From NCBI GenBank assembly GCA_963932465.1, contig OZ010800.1, forward strand, positions 31,870,852 to 31,934,851: a DNA stretch of 64,000 nucleotides, given 5' to 3'. The position numbers and the translations under genes are program-made. Numbering within the stretch: the first letter of the stretch is position 1; every line of letters begins with the position of its first letter. Source of the DNA: Maratus speciosus. Its lineage: Eukaryota; Arthropoda; Arachnida; Araneae; Salticidae. Positions 33,548 to 46,862 of the stretch are shown here, one piece after another. A model generated the notes under the pieces. It was not told where the DNA came from and did no database searches. It saw only the letters and a list, made by a program, of their open reading frames with translations.

Positions 33548-33877
33548 ATATTAATGGCGTATATTTACTTGTTAATTATTTATAACATATATTGAATATA
33601 TAAGTGTACTTTAATTACTTAGAATTCTCAGATTCTTACCCACATGTATCCATGTATGGCAAATAAATCTTTTTTAGATATTAGTAGCAGTTGAATTCTT
33701 TAAATTGTAAATTTACAAAAAAAAATTAAAATTTTAAGTGTGTTGAGCTACCTCTAAATATTAAAATTTTAAGCTCAAACTTCATAATATTTATTTTTTA
33801 ACTAAAATGAACAAATTAAGTGGATAGCACCAGTAAAAAACTTAAAAAAATAATAATCGACCTTTTTTGGACCACCC

Positions 33878-34815
33878 TATAACATTAATTTCAAATAGCA
33901 AATGATGGGGAAAACAAAATCGACGAGTCTCTCGAGATTCTGACTGGTAAATTGTCAAATATTTGTCCGCAATATCCGGTTAGTAGTACGCATTAAGAGA
34001 CATGGTTAACATTAATTTAAAATAGAAAAGGGACAGGGAAAACAAAATCGACATGTGTTTCTAGATTCTGCCCAGTTAATTGTGACAAATTTGTCCGCAT
34101 TATCCGATGAGTACTACGCATGAAGACATGTGGTTAACATTAATTTAAAATAGAAAAGGGACAGGGAAAACAAAATCGACATGTATTTCTAGATTCTGCC
34201 CCGTTAATTATGACAAATTTGTCCGCATTATCCGATGAGTACTACGCATGAAGACATATGGTTATTATTAATTTAAAATAGAAAAGGGACGGGGAAAACA
34301 AAATCGACATGTGTTTCTAGATTCTGCCCGGTTAATTGTGAAAAATTTGTCCGCATTATCCGATGCATTAAGAGATATAGCTAACATAATATTAAATATA
34401 AAATGATGGGAAAAACAAAATCTACGAGTGTCTCTATATTATGTCCGATTAATTGCGAAAAATTCGTCCGCTCTATCCGGTGAGTAGTATGGATTAAGAG
34501 ACATGGTTAACATTAATTTAAAATAAAAAATGATGGGGAAAAGAAAATCGATGAGTGCCTCTATATTCTGTCAAGTTAATTGTGAAATATATTCGTCCCT
34601 ACTATCCGATGAGTAGTTTGGATTAAGAGATATGATTAACATTAATTTCAAATAGAATATGATGGGAGAAACAAAATCAAGGAGTGTTCCTAGATTCTGT
34701 CCAGTTAATTGGGAAACATTTGTCCTCATTATCCGATAAATAGTCCGCACTAAGATGTATGATTAATATAAATTACAAAAAGAAAATGATGCGGTAAACA
34801 AAATCATCTCTATTG
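33878..34815. repeat. Satellite array, about 126-bp unit (right part)
   Basis: About eight units of the same satellite, resuming with AACATTAATTTCAAATAGC directly after the transposon. Three adjacent units (about 34010-34340) are more similar to each other (shared GAAAAGGGACRGGGAAAACA), indicating a recent local amplification. Confidence 0.93.
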
Positions 34816-35629
34816 ACCTGAAATATGTGTTAAGTGGAAACGGATTAACGGAATTCCGCTGCATTAAAAAAATTCATAGAAACATTTTAATAACATAGAA
34901 ATAATTAACAGTAAAATATATCTGATAATAAAATACAAATAGAGGGGATTTAATGTTCATAATATAACATGCAAATGTTTAAAAATCTATATATATGAAA
35001 ACTGTGTTTACATAATATATTAATGATATTATAATAAAAATATTTTAATATTTCTAATAGAATAATGATATTTTACTTTACTTTTTAAAGCACATTGCTA
35101 TTTATTTCAAATTTCTTGTAGTTGGATGTATTTGTCTCTAATTTATCACCGTACGAAACTGATTGTCTTCTACTGTTATTTGAAACAAATTAAAATAAAA
35201 TGAATTCTTAGATAGAAAACAATTTAAATTCTTTATTAATTAAAACACTATTTTTTCTTTATAAAAAATTGTTTTTAACAGCCAAAAATTAATTTAATTA
35301 CTTAAAACAGTATATCATTTAAAAAATGACAAATATTCTACTAATTATAAATATAATTTGCTTCAAATTTATACAAGCAAACTATTTTACTTAATATAAA
35401 TGATAATCCTGCTATACTCGGTTACAGCCAGGAAGAAGGAATTGTAGTAATTGCTGCTTATAATAGAATTATCACAGTAACAAGTATTCACAGTAACACA
35501 ACTTTAGAATATAAATGAAAGTTAAGATTAATTTTTAAAATTGCATAATGATTGCTTTGGCAGATACAAATTTAGATTTCTGGATTAGAAGAGTAAAATT
35601 AATTTATTAATAGCGGTTAATGCATGTCA
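34816..35629. other. AT-rich, no features recognised
   Basis: Low-complexity AT-rich sequence with no long open frame or inverted ends. Confidence 0.5.
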
Positions 35630-35792
35630 CAGGGTTCGTACGTGTCAGGGGATTCAGGGAATTTAGGTTTGTACCAGAAATTTCGTAAAGTGTTGATAGC
35701 TATAGCTAGAGGTAGCATTTGTTTTCATTAAATAAACCAAATATAACTTTACGAAAATTCTGGTAAAAGGTCCTTGATGCGTACTAGCCCTG
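35630..35792. mobile_element. MITE, CAGGGTTCGTACGGG family, 5-bp TSD TGTCA
   Basis: Ends CAGGGTTCGTACGTGTC and, inverted, CAGGGCTAGTACGCATC; TGTCA lies at both flanks (35625-35629, 35793-35797). Subterminal CCAGAAATTT / AAATTCTGG pair inside. 163 bp, same family as 5249-5409 and 41608-41787. Confidence 0.72.
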
Positions 35793-38700
35793 TGTCAATA
35801 ATTTTTCACTTGTGAAATTATATTTAGGAAATATATTTTTAAAATGAGGATAAATAAATAAAACATGTTTATCACTTATTTATTCATTTCGAATATTCTT
35901 GTATTATAATTTGGCGGACGTAGCACGTTTAGATTATGTTTTTCTTTTGACATCGCTTAAAGAACTAAAAACAAAATGAATATTACTACTATATGTTATG
36001 GAAAACAAACTAAGAGTGTTTACGAGTTAAATGATGATAACTTTGAGCTGTTTCTCCAGTAGCATTGAAAGTAATGTGCAAAATATGACAAACGCATTTT
36101 TCTTGGAATAATTGTAAACACTGAATTTTTTCTGTAAGTTTGGAAAATTGTTTATTCTCTATATCAGTGTTCCCGTTTTTACTTTTCTGTATTTTAAAAT
36201 TACCCCCAATCATTTCCCTTTTTTCCGTTCGCTAAAAGTGGGTTCTCGTTAAATCCGAGCTCGTATAAACGAGATCGCATGTATCGAGTGCAGAACAAGT
36301 CTGCTAATTAAAATAAAAATGTTTCACTTGGATGTTCGTAATAGAAAAACGCAAATAATTAAAAGATCGCAAAATTATGCTCTCTGTATATCTAAATTAT
36401 GTTTATTGTAATAAGAAACTTATTATTACTTCAATATTTCACACTTCGATTTAAAAAAATATATTTTTTAATTAATTAATTAATCAGTTTTTGCTGCATA
36501 TTGGGAAAAAATCCAAAGTTCGGTGTGTCGTATTTAAATTTAACATTTTGTGAAAATGTTTCATTTTTTAACCATTAATTTTACACCCGAAACCATTTGT
36601 TAACGCAATTAAAAATTTAAACTAATTTTAAATTTAAATAGCATTTTTTATTTATAACTAAAAATGTCAACAATTGTTGTAAGTATTACAATTTTCTGTT
36701 CTGTTTAGGAACATTTAAAATCTAAATTCTAAACAGTTTCATAGTCCAATAAAAATATGTATTTTAGAATGAATTTACATTAATTATTTTATACCAATAC
36801 TAAATTTTTCGAAGTGTTAAAAGTGTTTAAAAAATCACTTATAGAGATATATTTATTTATACGCTTGATCCCTAAGCATACATTTTCTTAAAAAAATACT
36901 TATGTATTTTATTTAATTGATTTAATAAGCCACTTTTTTCTGTATATTTAAATAATCCCATAATTCTATGTGTTCGAAGATAATTTATCAACTTTTCCAA
37001 AAGGTTTAATTCTAAAATCATTATTTTAAAATACCCCGAAAATCACATTTTAGAATAAAAAGTAATTGAAACTAATTATTAATTATTAAAACAATATTTT
37101 CTATTTATAAATAAAAAGAATTTTCAAAGTTGAAAAGTAATTTATATATTTTTTTATTTCATTTTAAGAACAATTTAAATATATATTTTCAATCAGTTTC
37201 TAAATTTTATTTAAAATAATAATATTTAGTATATAGTAATTTAGTATATATTAATATAACGTTTCTCCTTAAGTTAATTATTTTTATGACTATCCAATTC
37301 TTGTTTCGAATAACACAACAATTTAAAGCAAAACAAGTCTGCTGCTTAAAATAATTATATTTGACTTCAATGTTCATAAAAGAAAAAACAAGTATTTAAA
37401 AGCTATGTATATCTAAATTATGTTTAAAGTAATATCAATCATATTATTATTTAAACTAGGGGGCTCTGCCACATGCAAGCTACGCCTGACAACGCCCGTT
37501 CAGACACCACAGAATCTAAAAACATGCTAACCTGATGAGTTTTAAAAATATTAGAGATGATTGAATTATACTGAAAAAAAGTGTGCAGATTTTCCATTCA
37601 ATTCCCTCTGATTGAAAAAATTTAAGGCCGAATCAGCTGCTGTTAAGACATCCAATGGTTATTTTCGTTTTTGATTATAGAGGATCAGTTAAACATTTGA
37701 AAAGAAGCTAAAATAAAATGAATTAAGTACACAGAGTCTTTATCTCCCGGTATTTTAAAATAATATCTATAACAATAGCCTAAGTCATGTGCTATCATCA
37801 ACAGTTCCGGGCGGACCACTTCTTTTTTTATACTCTAGGTGCCATTTTGGTACTTTAATGTTATCCAGGAACAGGTGATAAGTCACCAAATATTATTATA
37901 TCGCCATCGTTTTATCTATGTTATAATATTTCAAATCATCAACTGTCATAAACAAATACGACCTGATCCCTTCGCCTTTCATATGAAAGTTTGGCACAGA
38001 TGTCATCTACGCCAATCTGGGGAAAGCATCAACAGCATAAACAACAACATCCGGCTTACCATATCGAGCAAAATAATGATACTCTGGCGCCAGTTAAGTA
38101 CCCGTTGCGTATATGACATTGGCGTCAGAAAACAATCGTGCCAATATGGGGACGTATATGACATCTGTGTTTAAAGTTTTCCATTTTTATTAGAAAACCA
38201 AATATTTTTCGAATAAAACTACGTAAACATTTTCCATTGTTGCAAAGAATTCATGGTATTGTTAAGTTAGCCGGGTGCAAATCTCGCCAATAGCTTTTTT
38301 TCAACTCGCCAGTTAGCATTTTTTTTTCTAGTGGTAAATTAAAACATTGATTTGAAGTTGAAATTAAATGTTATGGTTTGTTGCATTATTTAATATTTAG
38401 TCAGATGTCATATGCAGGTCTGGCGTGATTTTTTACGAAAATTTGGCCAAAACCTCGTTTTTGAATTTCAGTTACATATGTATTTTTGGTACTACTTAGT
38501 TATCCCGTCGACCAAAAATCTATCACCAAACTATAAGATTAAATGCCAATAATGGTTGATCTTAAATGTCACATTCACTTGACTTTAAGCAAGTTACACT
38601 TGTTTACGTCATAAAAAAATGCGACGGGAAAAATGTTTGACGATTTATCACCTGCGTCTCGCTAACATAAAAAAACCGAGTTCTTGATTTCTCTATCAGA

Positions 38701-39600
38701 ATCTTTCAATTTGGCGAAAGATTGTTGAAGTAAATTGAATTATGAATAAAAGTAACATGATACATTTCTTAGCATACATTTAAGGGAGGCCAAACTGGTC
38801 GCCAAATTAGTTTAAAATAATAACCTTTACTGAAATATGAAAAAAAAAATCTGTTTAGAGTAAAATTTGAGTTGCCATCATTAGAAAAATGTATTTAAAG
38901 TTAACAAAAAATTAATATTTCGAAAACTAATTCGAATTTAAAAATTCTAATACCAGTTTTGAGATATGCGTATCAATACAGATTTTTGGTGTTAATTTCA
39001 TCGGAAAGTATTTCATATTTTAGGAGAAATCACCGTGAAACATAATCAGTTGTTTAATCAGTCGTTTCAAAGAATCGTTCCATAAATTCGTTACATTTCA
39101 TCCGTTTCATAATATCCGTTTCATAAATTCGTTTCATTAGGATTTTTTATATATAGGGTAGATATTTCAAGCTTCCAGTAAAAATAATGCATATATATAT
39201 GCGTGTGTGTATTTTTTTACGTTAATTAAACAGTTTTTGCTGTATATTTCCGCGTTTCTATTGTCCGGTGTCGGACTTAAATTTATCATTCTACAAAAAT
39301 ATTCAATTCTAGAACCATTGTTTTTAAATACCCCGAAAACCATTTCTTAACGTAAATCACAGTTTTTAACCTAAACAGTTTTTTCTATTTACAAAAGAAT
39401 TCGTCATTAACACTTGAAAAGTAATAAATACCACTTTCTGTTCAGATTAAGAAAAAAAAAATCCATAATTATAAACAATTTCTAAATTCAATTAAAATAT
39501 TTGTCATATAAATATTTTTCTTTAAATTAATTTTTTTAAATGAATATTTAAAATTTCGAGCAGTTAAAAGTATTTAAAAAAATCAATTACAGAGAATTAT
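35793..39600. other. AT-rich intergenic region, no gene recognised
   Basis: Mostly low-complexity A/T with a few less AT-rich islands (about 36235-36300, 37460-37520, 37840-38170). The open frame at 37839-38174 has no recognisable domain. CTCGTATAAACGAGATCGC near 36260 looks like one end of a pogo-type element but I find no partner. Confidence 0.45.
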
Positions 39601-40122
39601 TTAACCCTTAAATGCCTTATTTTTCAAAAATCATTGTAATAATTTTATTCGGCTTTCATTTCTTAAATAAATCATGGAAAAAATACAAAAAAAAAAAAAT
39701 CATATTTTGTTTTAAGTATAGTTTACGGCTAAAAAACAGTTTGTTACTAATCGGAAATACTGGTGTTTAATTGAAAAAATAATTTCCCTTGATAAAATTC
39801 TATAATATTAAACACACAAGAATTTTAGGAACTATAATAAGAAATAAATTTTACTTGCTCACTGCAGGTCAAAATAGGGTATTTCACAAGCTCCCAAACA
39901 AAACAAAAAGAACAAATAGCAACAATTGAAAAAATAAATCTATCTTTATTCTTAAACAGCACAAGTGTTGTCATCCACATGTTAAAAATCGATTTCATAA
40001 TATTTTTAGAATGTATTTTATTGGCAACATTAGGCATTATAGCTTCAATATTATTCTAATAGTATTTTAGAGCCTAAATTGGGTTTGTTGCCAAAAAGCA
40101 ACACCAGGCATTTAAGGGTTAA
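39601..40122. mobile_element. TTAA-flanked MITE with perfect 16-bp TIR
   Basis: TTAACCCTTAAATGCC at the left is the exact inverse of GGCATTTAAGGGTTAA at the right, including TTAA at each end. 522 bp, AT-rich interior. The minus-strand open frame at 39825-40037 has no recognised similarity. Confidence 0.82.
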
Positions 40123-40964
40123 TTATATATACGAACGAAAATATAAACATTATTTTAAAAATCTCTTGTAAATGTTTTAGGTTTTATATCCTGATAAATC
40201 GTATTTTATGCAAACTTTATTTCACCGAAAAATAATTCTTAGGCGATATCCTTATTTCACAATTCTCGTTCCGTCTCTCTCTCTAAATTTTTCTTTTCTT
40301 TTTGTTTTTTTTTCTTTTTTCTTTTTTGTAAATTTATTCTCGTAATTTTAAAAGTACACCAGAAGCTTATTGTTAGCATAAAAAGTACACCGTATTTTCA
40401 AAAATTAAGAAAAAAATTAACAACTCAGATATAACTTATATTATTTCCTGTTGATTGCGCATCATATGTTTAAAGCGCAATTTAAATCTATTAATTTAAA
40501 CAGTTTTTTAACTTAAAAACTACAAAAAAAACAAAAATACATTTTCCTTTAAATAAAATGTTTTACATTAATGTAATTATTAAGACTTAGAAGAAAAAAA
40601 ATTATAATATCACTTGCTATTTTTTTTTCATATACCAGCAATTAAAATTAAAAAGTTAATTTTAAAAATACTCACATGAATTTTGAGTTTTACATCCTGC
40701 ACTAAGCTAAGTTGATATACGGAAAAAATATTTGCAATATTAATTATAGCATATTTTTTTCTTTGTTATTTTGAATAAATATCTTTACCCACACTTTAAC
40801 CCATTGTAAATTTTCATAAGGTATTCGCCGTAACAGAGATAACCCTTTTCTGTCTGGTGAATGAGAAAATGCCCCCATATCTAGCATTCTCATAAATCAT
40901 TGATGTTCGCGCCCCCTGGCGGGCATTAAAATAACTTAAAATTTAGTTTTGGTGAAATATCGAA

Positions 40965-42880
40965 CTTTTTGACTTTACGTTTATGCGTTTTGCGTGTGAT
41001 TTCTTGCGCTTCTGGAAACAGTAGGAGTAATGCATTGTACTGAAGGCATTAATTTGTGAGAAATATGCGGAAGGTATTAATAAAATATGTAAAACAATAT
41101 CAGTTGTAAAACAATATCAGCTCTAAAATAACAACTTATATTGTAGTCAAACCACATCGCAAAAATTATCCTTTTAAATCTATAAAATATGTGTAATGCC
41201 GTTCTAATAGAGAAGAAAATATTAGAAAGCCTGACTTTGCGTGGGACGCATTTTGCGCGTGATTTCTTGCACTTCTTGAAATAGTAGGAGTAATATATTG
41301 TACTGGAGGTATTAATTTGTAAATATGCGGAGGGTATTACAAAAATATGTAAATTATATAAATTGTTTTCAAGCGATAAAATAATAAATTTCATTGCAGT
41401 AATAAAAGACGTCCGAATTTTTTTATTTATTTATAACACACGTGCAATGCCCTTTTAATTGCTAAAGGATGCATTGATTTTAACGTATACGTAAGAAATG
41501 CATTTATAAAAGTCTTAAGTTATTTCAAACTAGTTTTTAACAAAAAGAAGCTGCTATTGCATGGGACCCGTTTTGCACGTGATGTCTTGTGCTTCTTGAA
41601 ACAGTAGGAGGGTTCGTACGGGTCCTCGAAATTCCAGACGAAGAAATTCTTCGATACCAGAATTTTCTTATAGGAAATCTCTCTTTAAATAAGGCTAAAT
41701 TTCACTCGTTCAAAGTAGATTTATTTTATTTATAAAAAAAAATACTGATATTTGGCCTTATAAATAACGGTACCCGTACGAACCCTGAGTAAGGGAAATG
41801 TACTAGATGAATTAATTTGTGTAAAATATACGGAAGGTATTAACAAAAAAATTATAATTATATCAGTGGTTTTCAATCTATAAAATAATAAATTATATCG
41901 TAGTAATTATACTATATGCAAAAATTTATTTTAAAATTATAAAACGCATGTAATTCCGTTTTATTTGGAAGGTTTGCATTAAGTTTTACCGTATATGTAA
42001 GAAAAAACATTTTTTTAAATCTTAAAATTTTGTGTGGGACGCACTTTGCGCGTGTTTTCTTGCGCTTCTTCAAACTGTAGGAGTAATGTATAGTACTGGA
42101 GTTATTATTTTGTAAATAGACGAAAGTTATTAAGAAAAATATGTAAAACTATATGCGTTGTTTTTAAGGGATAAAATAATAAATTATGTTGTAGTGATCA
42201 AACTATATTAGGAAATTTAATTTAAATTTATAAAACACATATAATGCCGTTTAAATTTTGAAGAGGTGCATTGCGTTTTAACGTATGTATAAGAAAATGA
42301 ATTTTTAAAAATCTTAAATTTTTTAATGGGAGGCGTTTTGCTCTTCTTGAAACTGTAGGAGTGTATTGTACAGGAGTCATTCATTTGTAAATATACGGCA
42401 GGTATTAACAAAAATGTAAAATAATATCCATTGTTTTTAAGGGATAAAATAATAAATTATATTGTAGTGATCAAACTACAACGGGATATTTAATTTAAAT
42501 TTACAAACCACATGCCATTCCGTTTTAATTGCGAGGGGACGCATTGATTTTTAACGTATATATATATATAGATAATGCATCCTTAAAAGTCTTAAACTTT
42601 TGCGTGGGACGCGTTTTGCGCGCGATTTCTTGCGCATCTTGAAACAGTAGCAATAATATATTGTACTATAGGCTATTATTTGTAAATATAAGGCAGTTAT
42701 TTACAACAATATGTAAAATTATATCAGTTGTTTTCAAGCGATAAATTAATTAACGATATTGTAATAATCAAACTAATTCGGAATATTCAAATTTTAAAGT
42801 TTATAAAACACGCATAATGCCGCCGTTATAATTGGGAAAGATTGTGTTTCCTTTTAATGTATATATACGAATAGGCACCT
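40965..42880. repeat. Tandem array, about 290-bp unit
   Basis: Units recur with the marker GCGTGGGACGCRTTTTGCGCG followed by TTTCTTGCGCTTCTTGAAAC and AGTAGGAGTAAT at about 40985, 41245, 41560, 42040, 42335 and 42610. Each then continues with ATATTGTACTGGAGGTATTA, GTATTAACAAAAATATGTAA and a TTTATAAAACACATRTAATG block. Units differ by about 15-25 percent by eye. One unit is interrupted by the MITE at 41608-41787. Confidence 0.85.
41608..41787. mobile_element. MITE, CAGGGTTCGTACGGG family, in the tandem array
   Basis: Ends (G)AGGGTTCGTACGGGTCC and, inverted, CAGGGTTCGTACGGGTAC. Left flank AGTAG, right flank AGTAA, a 5-bp target duplication with one change. The interrupted unit of the 290-bp array reads continuously across it. 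Confidence 0.75.
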
Positions 42881-42983
42881 TAAAATATTTTTAACTGTTT
42901 AAAAATAGTTTTTAAAAAGGATTAACATGTGGTATTCTGTACATATCAAACCGTATAAATGTTAATTTCTATCTTTTTATAAA

Positions 42984-45900
42984 TGGCCCAGTGTTTAGGG
43001 GGTTGAATTCGGAATTAATTATGGGAAAGCTGGAAATTGTTTTAATCCCTTCAGTTGAGGTCTAGAATAAATTTGCTATGTTTTCCCCCTCGTGCTAGGT
43101 GATCGTTAGGAAATATGTATAATTTATAGTAAAAGAACTCGTTTTTTTAAAGTAGCCTAACAATATCGCAAAACAACTAACTGAATCGAAACCATTGTCA
43201 GTACAAAGGTTATAGAGCTTGAAATTCTGAGTAAAATGAGTACCTACACTTACTATTTTTGTTGAACATTGAGGTCCGAATCCGACTTGAAAGTTTTAGC
43301 CACGTGGTTAGGGGGTTGAACTCAGAATTAATTAGGGGAAAACTGAAAATTGTTTTAATACCTTCAAATTAAGATTTTAAATGAATATGCTATGTTTTTT
43401 TTCCTCGTACTTGGTGCACGTTAGAAAATATGTACATATATATATTCAAAAAGCACGTTTTTTTAAAATTACCTTAACAATATCTCAAAACAGCTAACTC
43501 TATAAAAAACATTGTCAATACAAATGTTTAGCTTAAAATTCTGAATAAAATGAGTACTCACTTTAATATTTTTGTTCAACATTAAGGTCGCAATTCTATT
43601 TCAAAATTTCACCTTATTTGCTAATCAAGAGTTTGAAGCCAGGAGAGACCAAGTTACCATAACAATATTTCAAAACAGCTAACTCTATCAAAACATTGTC
43701 AGTACATCTGTTGTAGAGTTTAAAATTCTTGATAAAATGAGTACCCACATTAATATTTTTGCTACTAATTATGGTCACAATTCTATTTCAAATTGTTGCC
43801 TTAATCGCTAATCAAGAGCTTGAAGCCAGGAGAGACGAAGTTAACTTAACAATATCTCAAAACAGCTAACTCTATCAAAAACATTTTCAGTACAAATGTT
43901 ATAGAGCTTAAAATTCTGAATAAAATGAGTAGCCACATTAATATTTTTGTTTAATATTAAGGCCGCAATTCTATTTCAAAAATTTGCATTAATCGCCTAT
44001 CAACAGTTTGAAGCCAGGAGAGACCCAAGTTATCAATCTACCTTGCTTCCAATTTATATATAGACCGGGCGGCGCGACACGAATGACTACGTCATCGAGT
44101 TACGGGATGAAATCGTGATGCAGGACAAGCTTTTTAAGAGTAGATTAAGGAATGACTGTTCTGAATCGACATTTCTTGGTACGATAGGCGCAGCAGCGGA
44201 CGCCAACTCGTCATTTTGGCGTCAATATCACGTCATCGAATTACGGAATGAAACCGGTGCCAAATTAAAGGTAAAAAAATGTCTTTTAAGAATTTTTTAA
44301 TCTGCTTGAGCATATCCTGGTAGAAACCCCCGGCAGACTAAAATCTATAACAAAAAAATACGTTACAATGTACAATTAAAACCCTATAAACATAACATTT
44401 TACATTACATTGCCATATATATTACTTCGAATCAACTTTCCCGATGAATTAAGAGTTTAGGAAAAGATTGTTAGCAGTACGTGAGAAAATGACTGATTCG
44501 GCATAACTTGGTACAAAGCGCGAAGAACGGGGCGCCAATTCGTTATTTTGACAGTGTTATTACGTCATCGAGTTACGGCTTGAAATTTTGGCACATTAAA
44601 CATACGGATTAGTACAATACGAATATTTCAGTCTGCCTTGTTATATCTTGGTAGGAGATGAGCTGAGCGGGGCTCCAATTTTTAATTTTGGCGGTATAAT
44701 CACGTCATCGCATTACGGCTTGAAAATTTTGCACATTAAAGGCACATAGCAGTACAATAAGAATATTTCAGTCTGCCTCGTCATATCTTGGTACGAGACG
44801 AACAGAGCGGGGCGCCAAATCTTAATTTTGGCGGTATAATCACGTCATCGAGTTACGGGATGAAATTATGATGCAGGACAAGATTTTTAAGAGTACATTA
44901 AGGAATGTCTGGTCTGCCTCGACATTTCTTGGTACAATAGGCGCAGCAGCGGGCGCCAAATCTTCATTTTGGCGTCAATATCACGTCATCGAGTTACGGG
45001 ATAAAACCGGTGCCAAATTAAAGGTAAAATAAAGTCTTTTAAGAATATTTTGGTCTGCCTGCGCTTATCCTGGTAGAAACCTCCGGCAGACTAAAATCTA
45101 TAACAAAAAACCAAGTTATGCAGAATCAGTCATTTTCTCATGTACTGTTAATAAGCTTTTCCATAAACTTTAATTCATCGTGAAACTCTATTTGAAGTAA
45201 TATATATGGCAATGTAATGTAAAATATTATGTTTATAGGGTTTCAATTGTATATTATGACGTATTTTCTAGATTTAGATTTTAGTCTGCCGGTGGTTTCT
45301 ACCAGGATATGCGCAGGCAGACCAAAATATTCTTAAAAGACATTTTTTACCTTTAATTTGGCACCGGTTTCATCCCGTAACTCGATGACGTGATATTGAC
45401 GCCAAAATAACGACTTGGCGCCCGCTGCTGTGCCTATCGTGCCAAGAACTGTCGAGCAGACCAGTCATTCCTTAATCTACTCCTAATAATCTTGTCCTGC
45501 ATGAAGATTTCATGTGGTAACTCGATGACGTGATTATACCGCCAAAATTAAAAATTGACGCCCCGCTCTGTTCGTCTCGTACCAAGATATGACGAGGCAG
45601 ACTGAAATATTCTTATTGTACTGCTATGTGCCTTTAATGTGCAAAATTTTCAAGCCGGAACTCGATGACGTGATTATACCGCCAAAATTAAAAATTGGCG
45701 CCCCGCTCAGCTCATCTCCTACCAAGATATAACAAGGCAGACTGAAATATTCGTATTGTACTAATCCGTATGTTTAATGTCCCAAAATTTCAAGCCGTAA
45801 CTCGATGACGTAATAACACTGTCAAAATAACGAATTGGCGCCCCGTTCTCGCGCTTTGTACCAAGTTATGTCGAATCAGTCATTTTCTCACGTACTGTTA

Positions 45901-46566
45901 ATAATCTTTTCCTAAACTCTTACTTCATGTTGAAAGTTAATATATATGTATTTTTGTTAACTTCTGACCTATGTCGAAGGGATTAAAACAATTTCTAGCT
46001 TTCCCCAAATTAATTTCGAATTCGGCCTTTTCTTCATCCCCTACCACTGGGCCCGTAATCAAGATGTTAAAACGTAATTCTCAAAATATCCAAAATAATG
46101 AGCCAAAATAATTACAAAAACATCGTAAATGCCTCAATAAATAAAAAAAAATACATGTATATAAAAATTAGAAGCGGGGTAAACTGATAACAGAGTCTAT
46201 TCTGACTTCAAGTTCTTGATTAGCGAGTTAGGCTAAACTTTGGAGTAGAAAATGTAGAGTAGCTTAATGTTCAACAAAAATATTAAGTATAGGCACTCAT
46301 TTTACTTAGAATTTTAAGCTCTGCAACATTTCTAGTGACAACATTTTTGATAGAGCTAGTGTTTTTGAGATATTGTTATGGTAATTAAAAAAAACCTGTT
46401 TTTCGACAATAACTATGTACATATTTTCTAACGCTGACCTATTACGAGGGGGAAAACTTAGGATATCCATTCTAGGCCTAAACTAAATGGATTAAAACAA
46501 TTTACAGCTTTCCCCTAATTAATTCCGAATCCGGGCTTTTTTTCCCTCCCCTACCACCGGGCTTTT
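42984..46566. mobile_element. Foldback-like structure with internally repetitive inverted arms
   Basis: Outer arms (about 42984-44040 and 45930-46566, inverted) share GAATTCGGAATTAATT, GGAAATTGTTTTAATCCCTT, CAATATCTCAAAACAGCTAA and AAAATTCTGAATAAAATGAG modules. The interior consists of units with ACGTCATCGAGTTACGG, GGCGCCAA and CAGTCTGCC; they run forward from about 44080 to 45090 and inverted from about 45290 to 45880. Long inverted arms made of tandem modules are the hallmark of foldback/Galileo-type elements; assignment is inference. No transposase is visible. Confidence 0.6.
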
Positions 46567-46711
46567 TCAATGTAGTTTTCAAAATAATTTTATATTAGTT
46601 ATGTTTCTCTAAATCAATTTTCTTTTTTTTTTTTTTTGCAAAATCAGGGTTGTAGTAATTATTTAATTTATTCACATTTTTAGTAAAGATTAATTTTGGT
46701 GTTAAGTTTTT

Positions 46712-46862
46712 AACACTTTCCAACAAAGTTGAAAAGTGTTATTGACTTCGGTTTGTCTTCCCGTCTGTCCGTCTGGGCTCGCTCTAACTCTCGTAAATAT
46801 TCTCGGATTGGATATTATTGACGTTTTGAAGGGCACGAACCCTATTATAAATGAAGTTTATA
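46712..46862 (-). mobile_element. GTCY-microsatellite hairpin element, 3' end fragment
   Basis: TAACACTTTCCAACAAAGTT...GAAAAGTGTTA forms a terminal hairpin, followed by GTCTGTCCGTCTG-type repeats. Same layout as 47226-48434, 56536-57255 and 59370-59632. The other end is missing, cut off at the hAT-like element starting at 46863. Confidence 0.55.

Larger units (their letters stand above)
30729..33877 (+). mobile_element. DNA transposon inserted in the satellite
   Basis: Ends GGTTGTCCAAAATTTGG on the left and GGGTGGTCCAAAAAAGG on the right (inverted), with TAT next to both, a possible 3-bp target duplication. Subterminal GAGGTAGCTCAA (30841) and its inverse TTGAGCTACCTC (33745) support the ends. 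It holds a frameshifted transposase-like gene and a 30-bp minisatellite. Both flanks are the same satellite, which proves insertion into a pre-existing array. Confidence 0.8.

Noticed and set aside
36235..36290. CTCGTATAAACGAG sequence as a pogo-type terminus
   Set aside because: No partner inverted end was found within several kilobases.
37839..38174. Open frame of 111 codons
   Set aside because: Composition and predicted residues show no domain or signal, and there is no element or exon context.
43000..46600. CRISPR-like array from the regularly repeated ACGTCATCGAGTTACGG words
   Set aside because: The genome is eukaryotic, units are diverged, and copies occur in both orientations with long related spacers.
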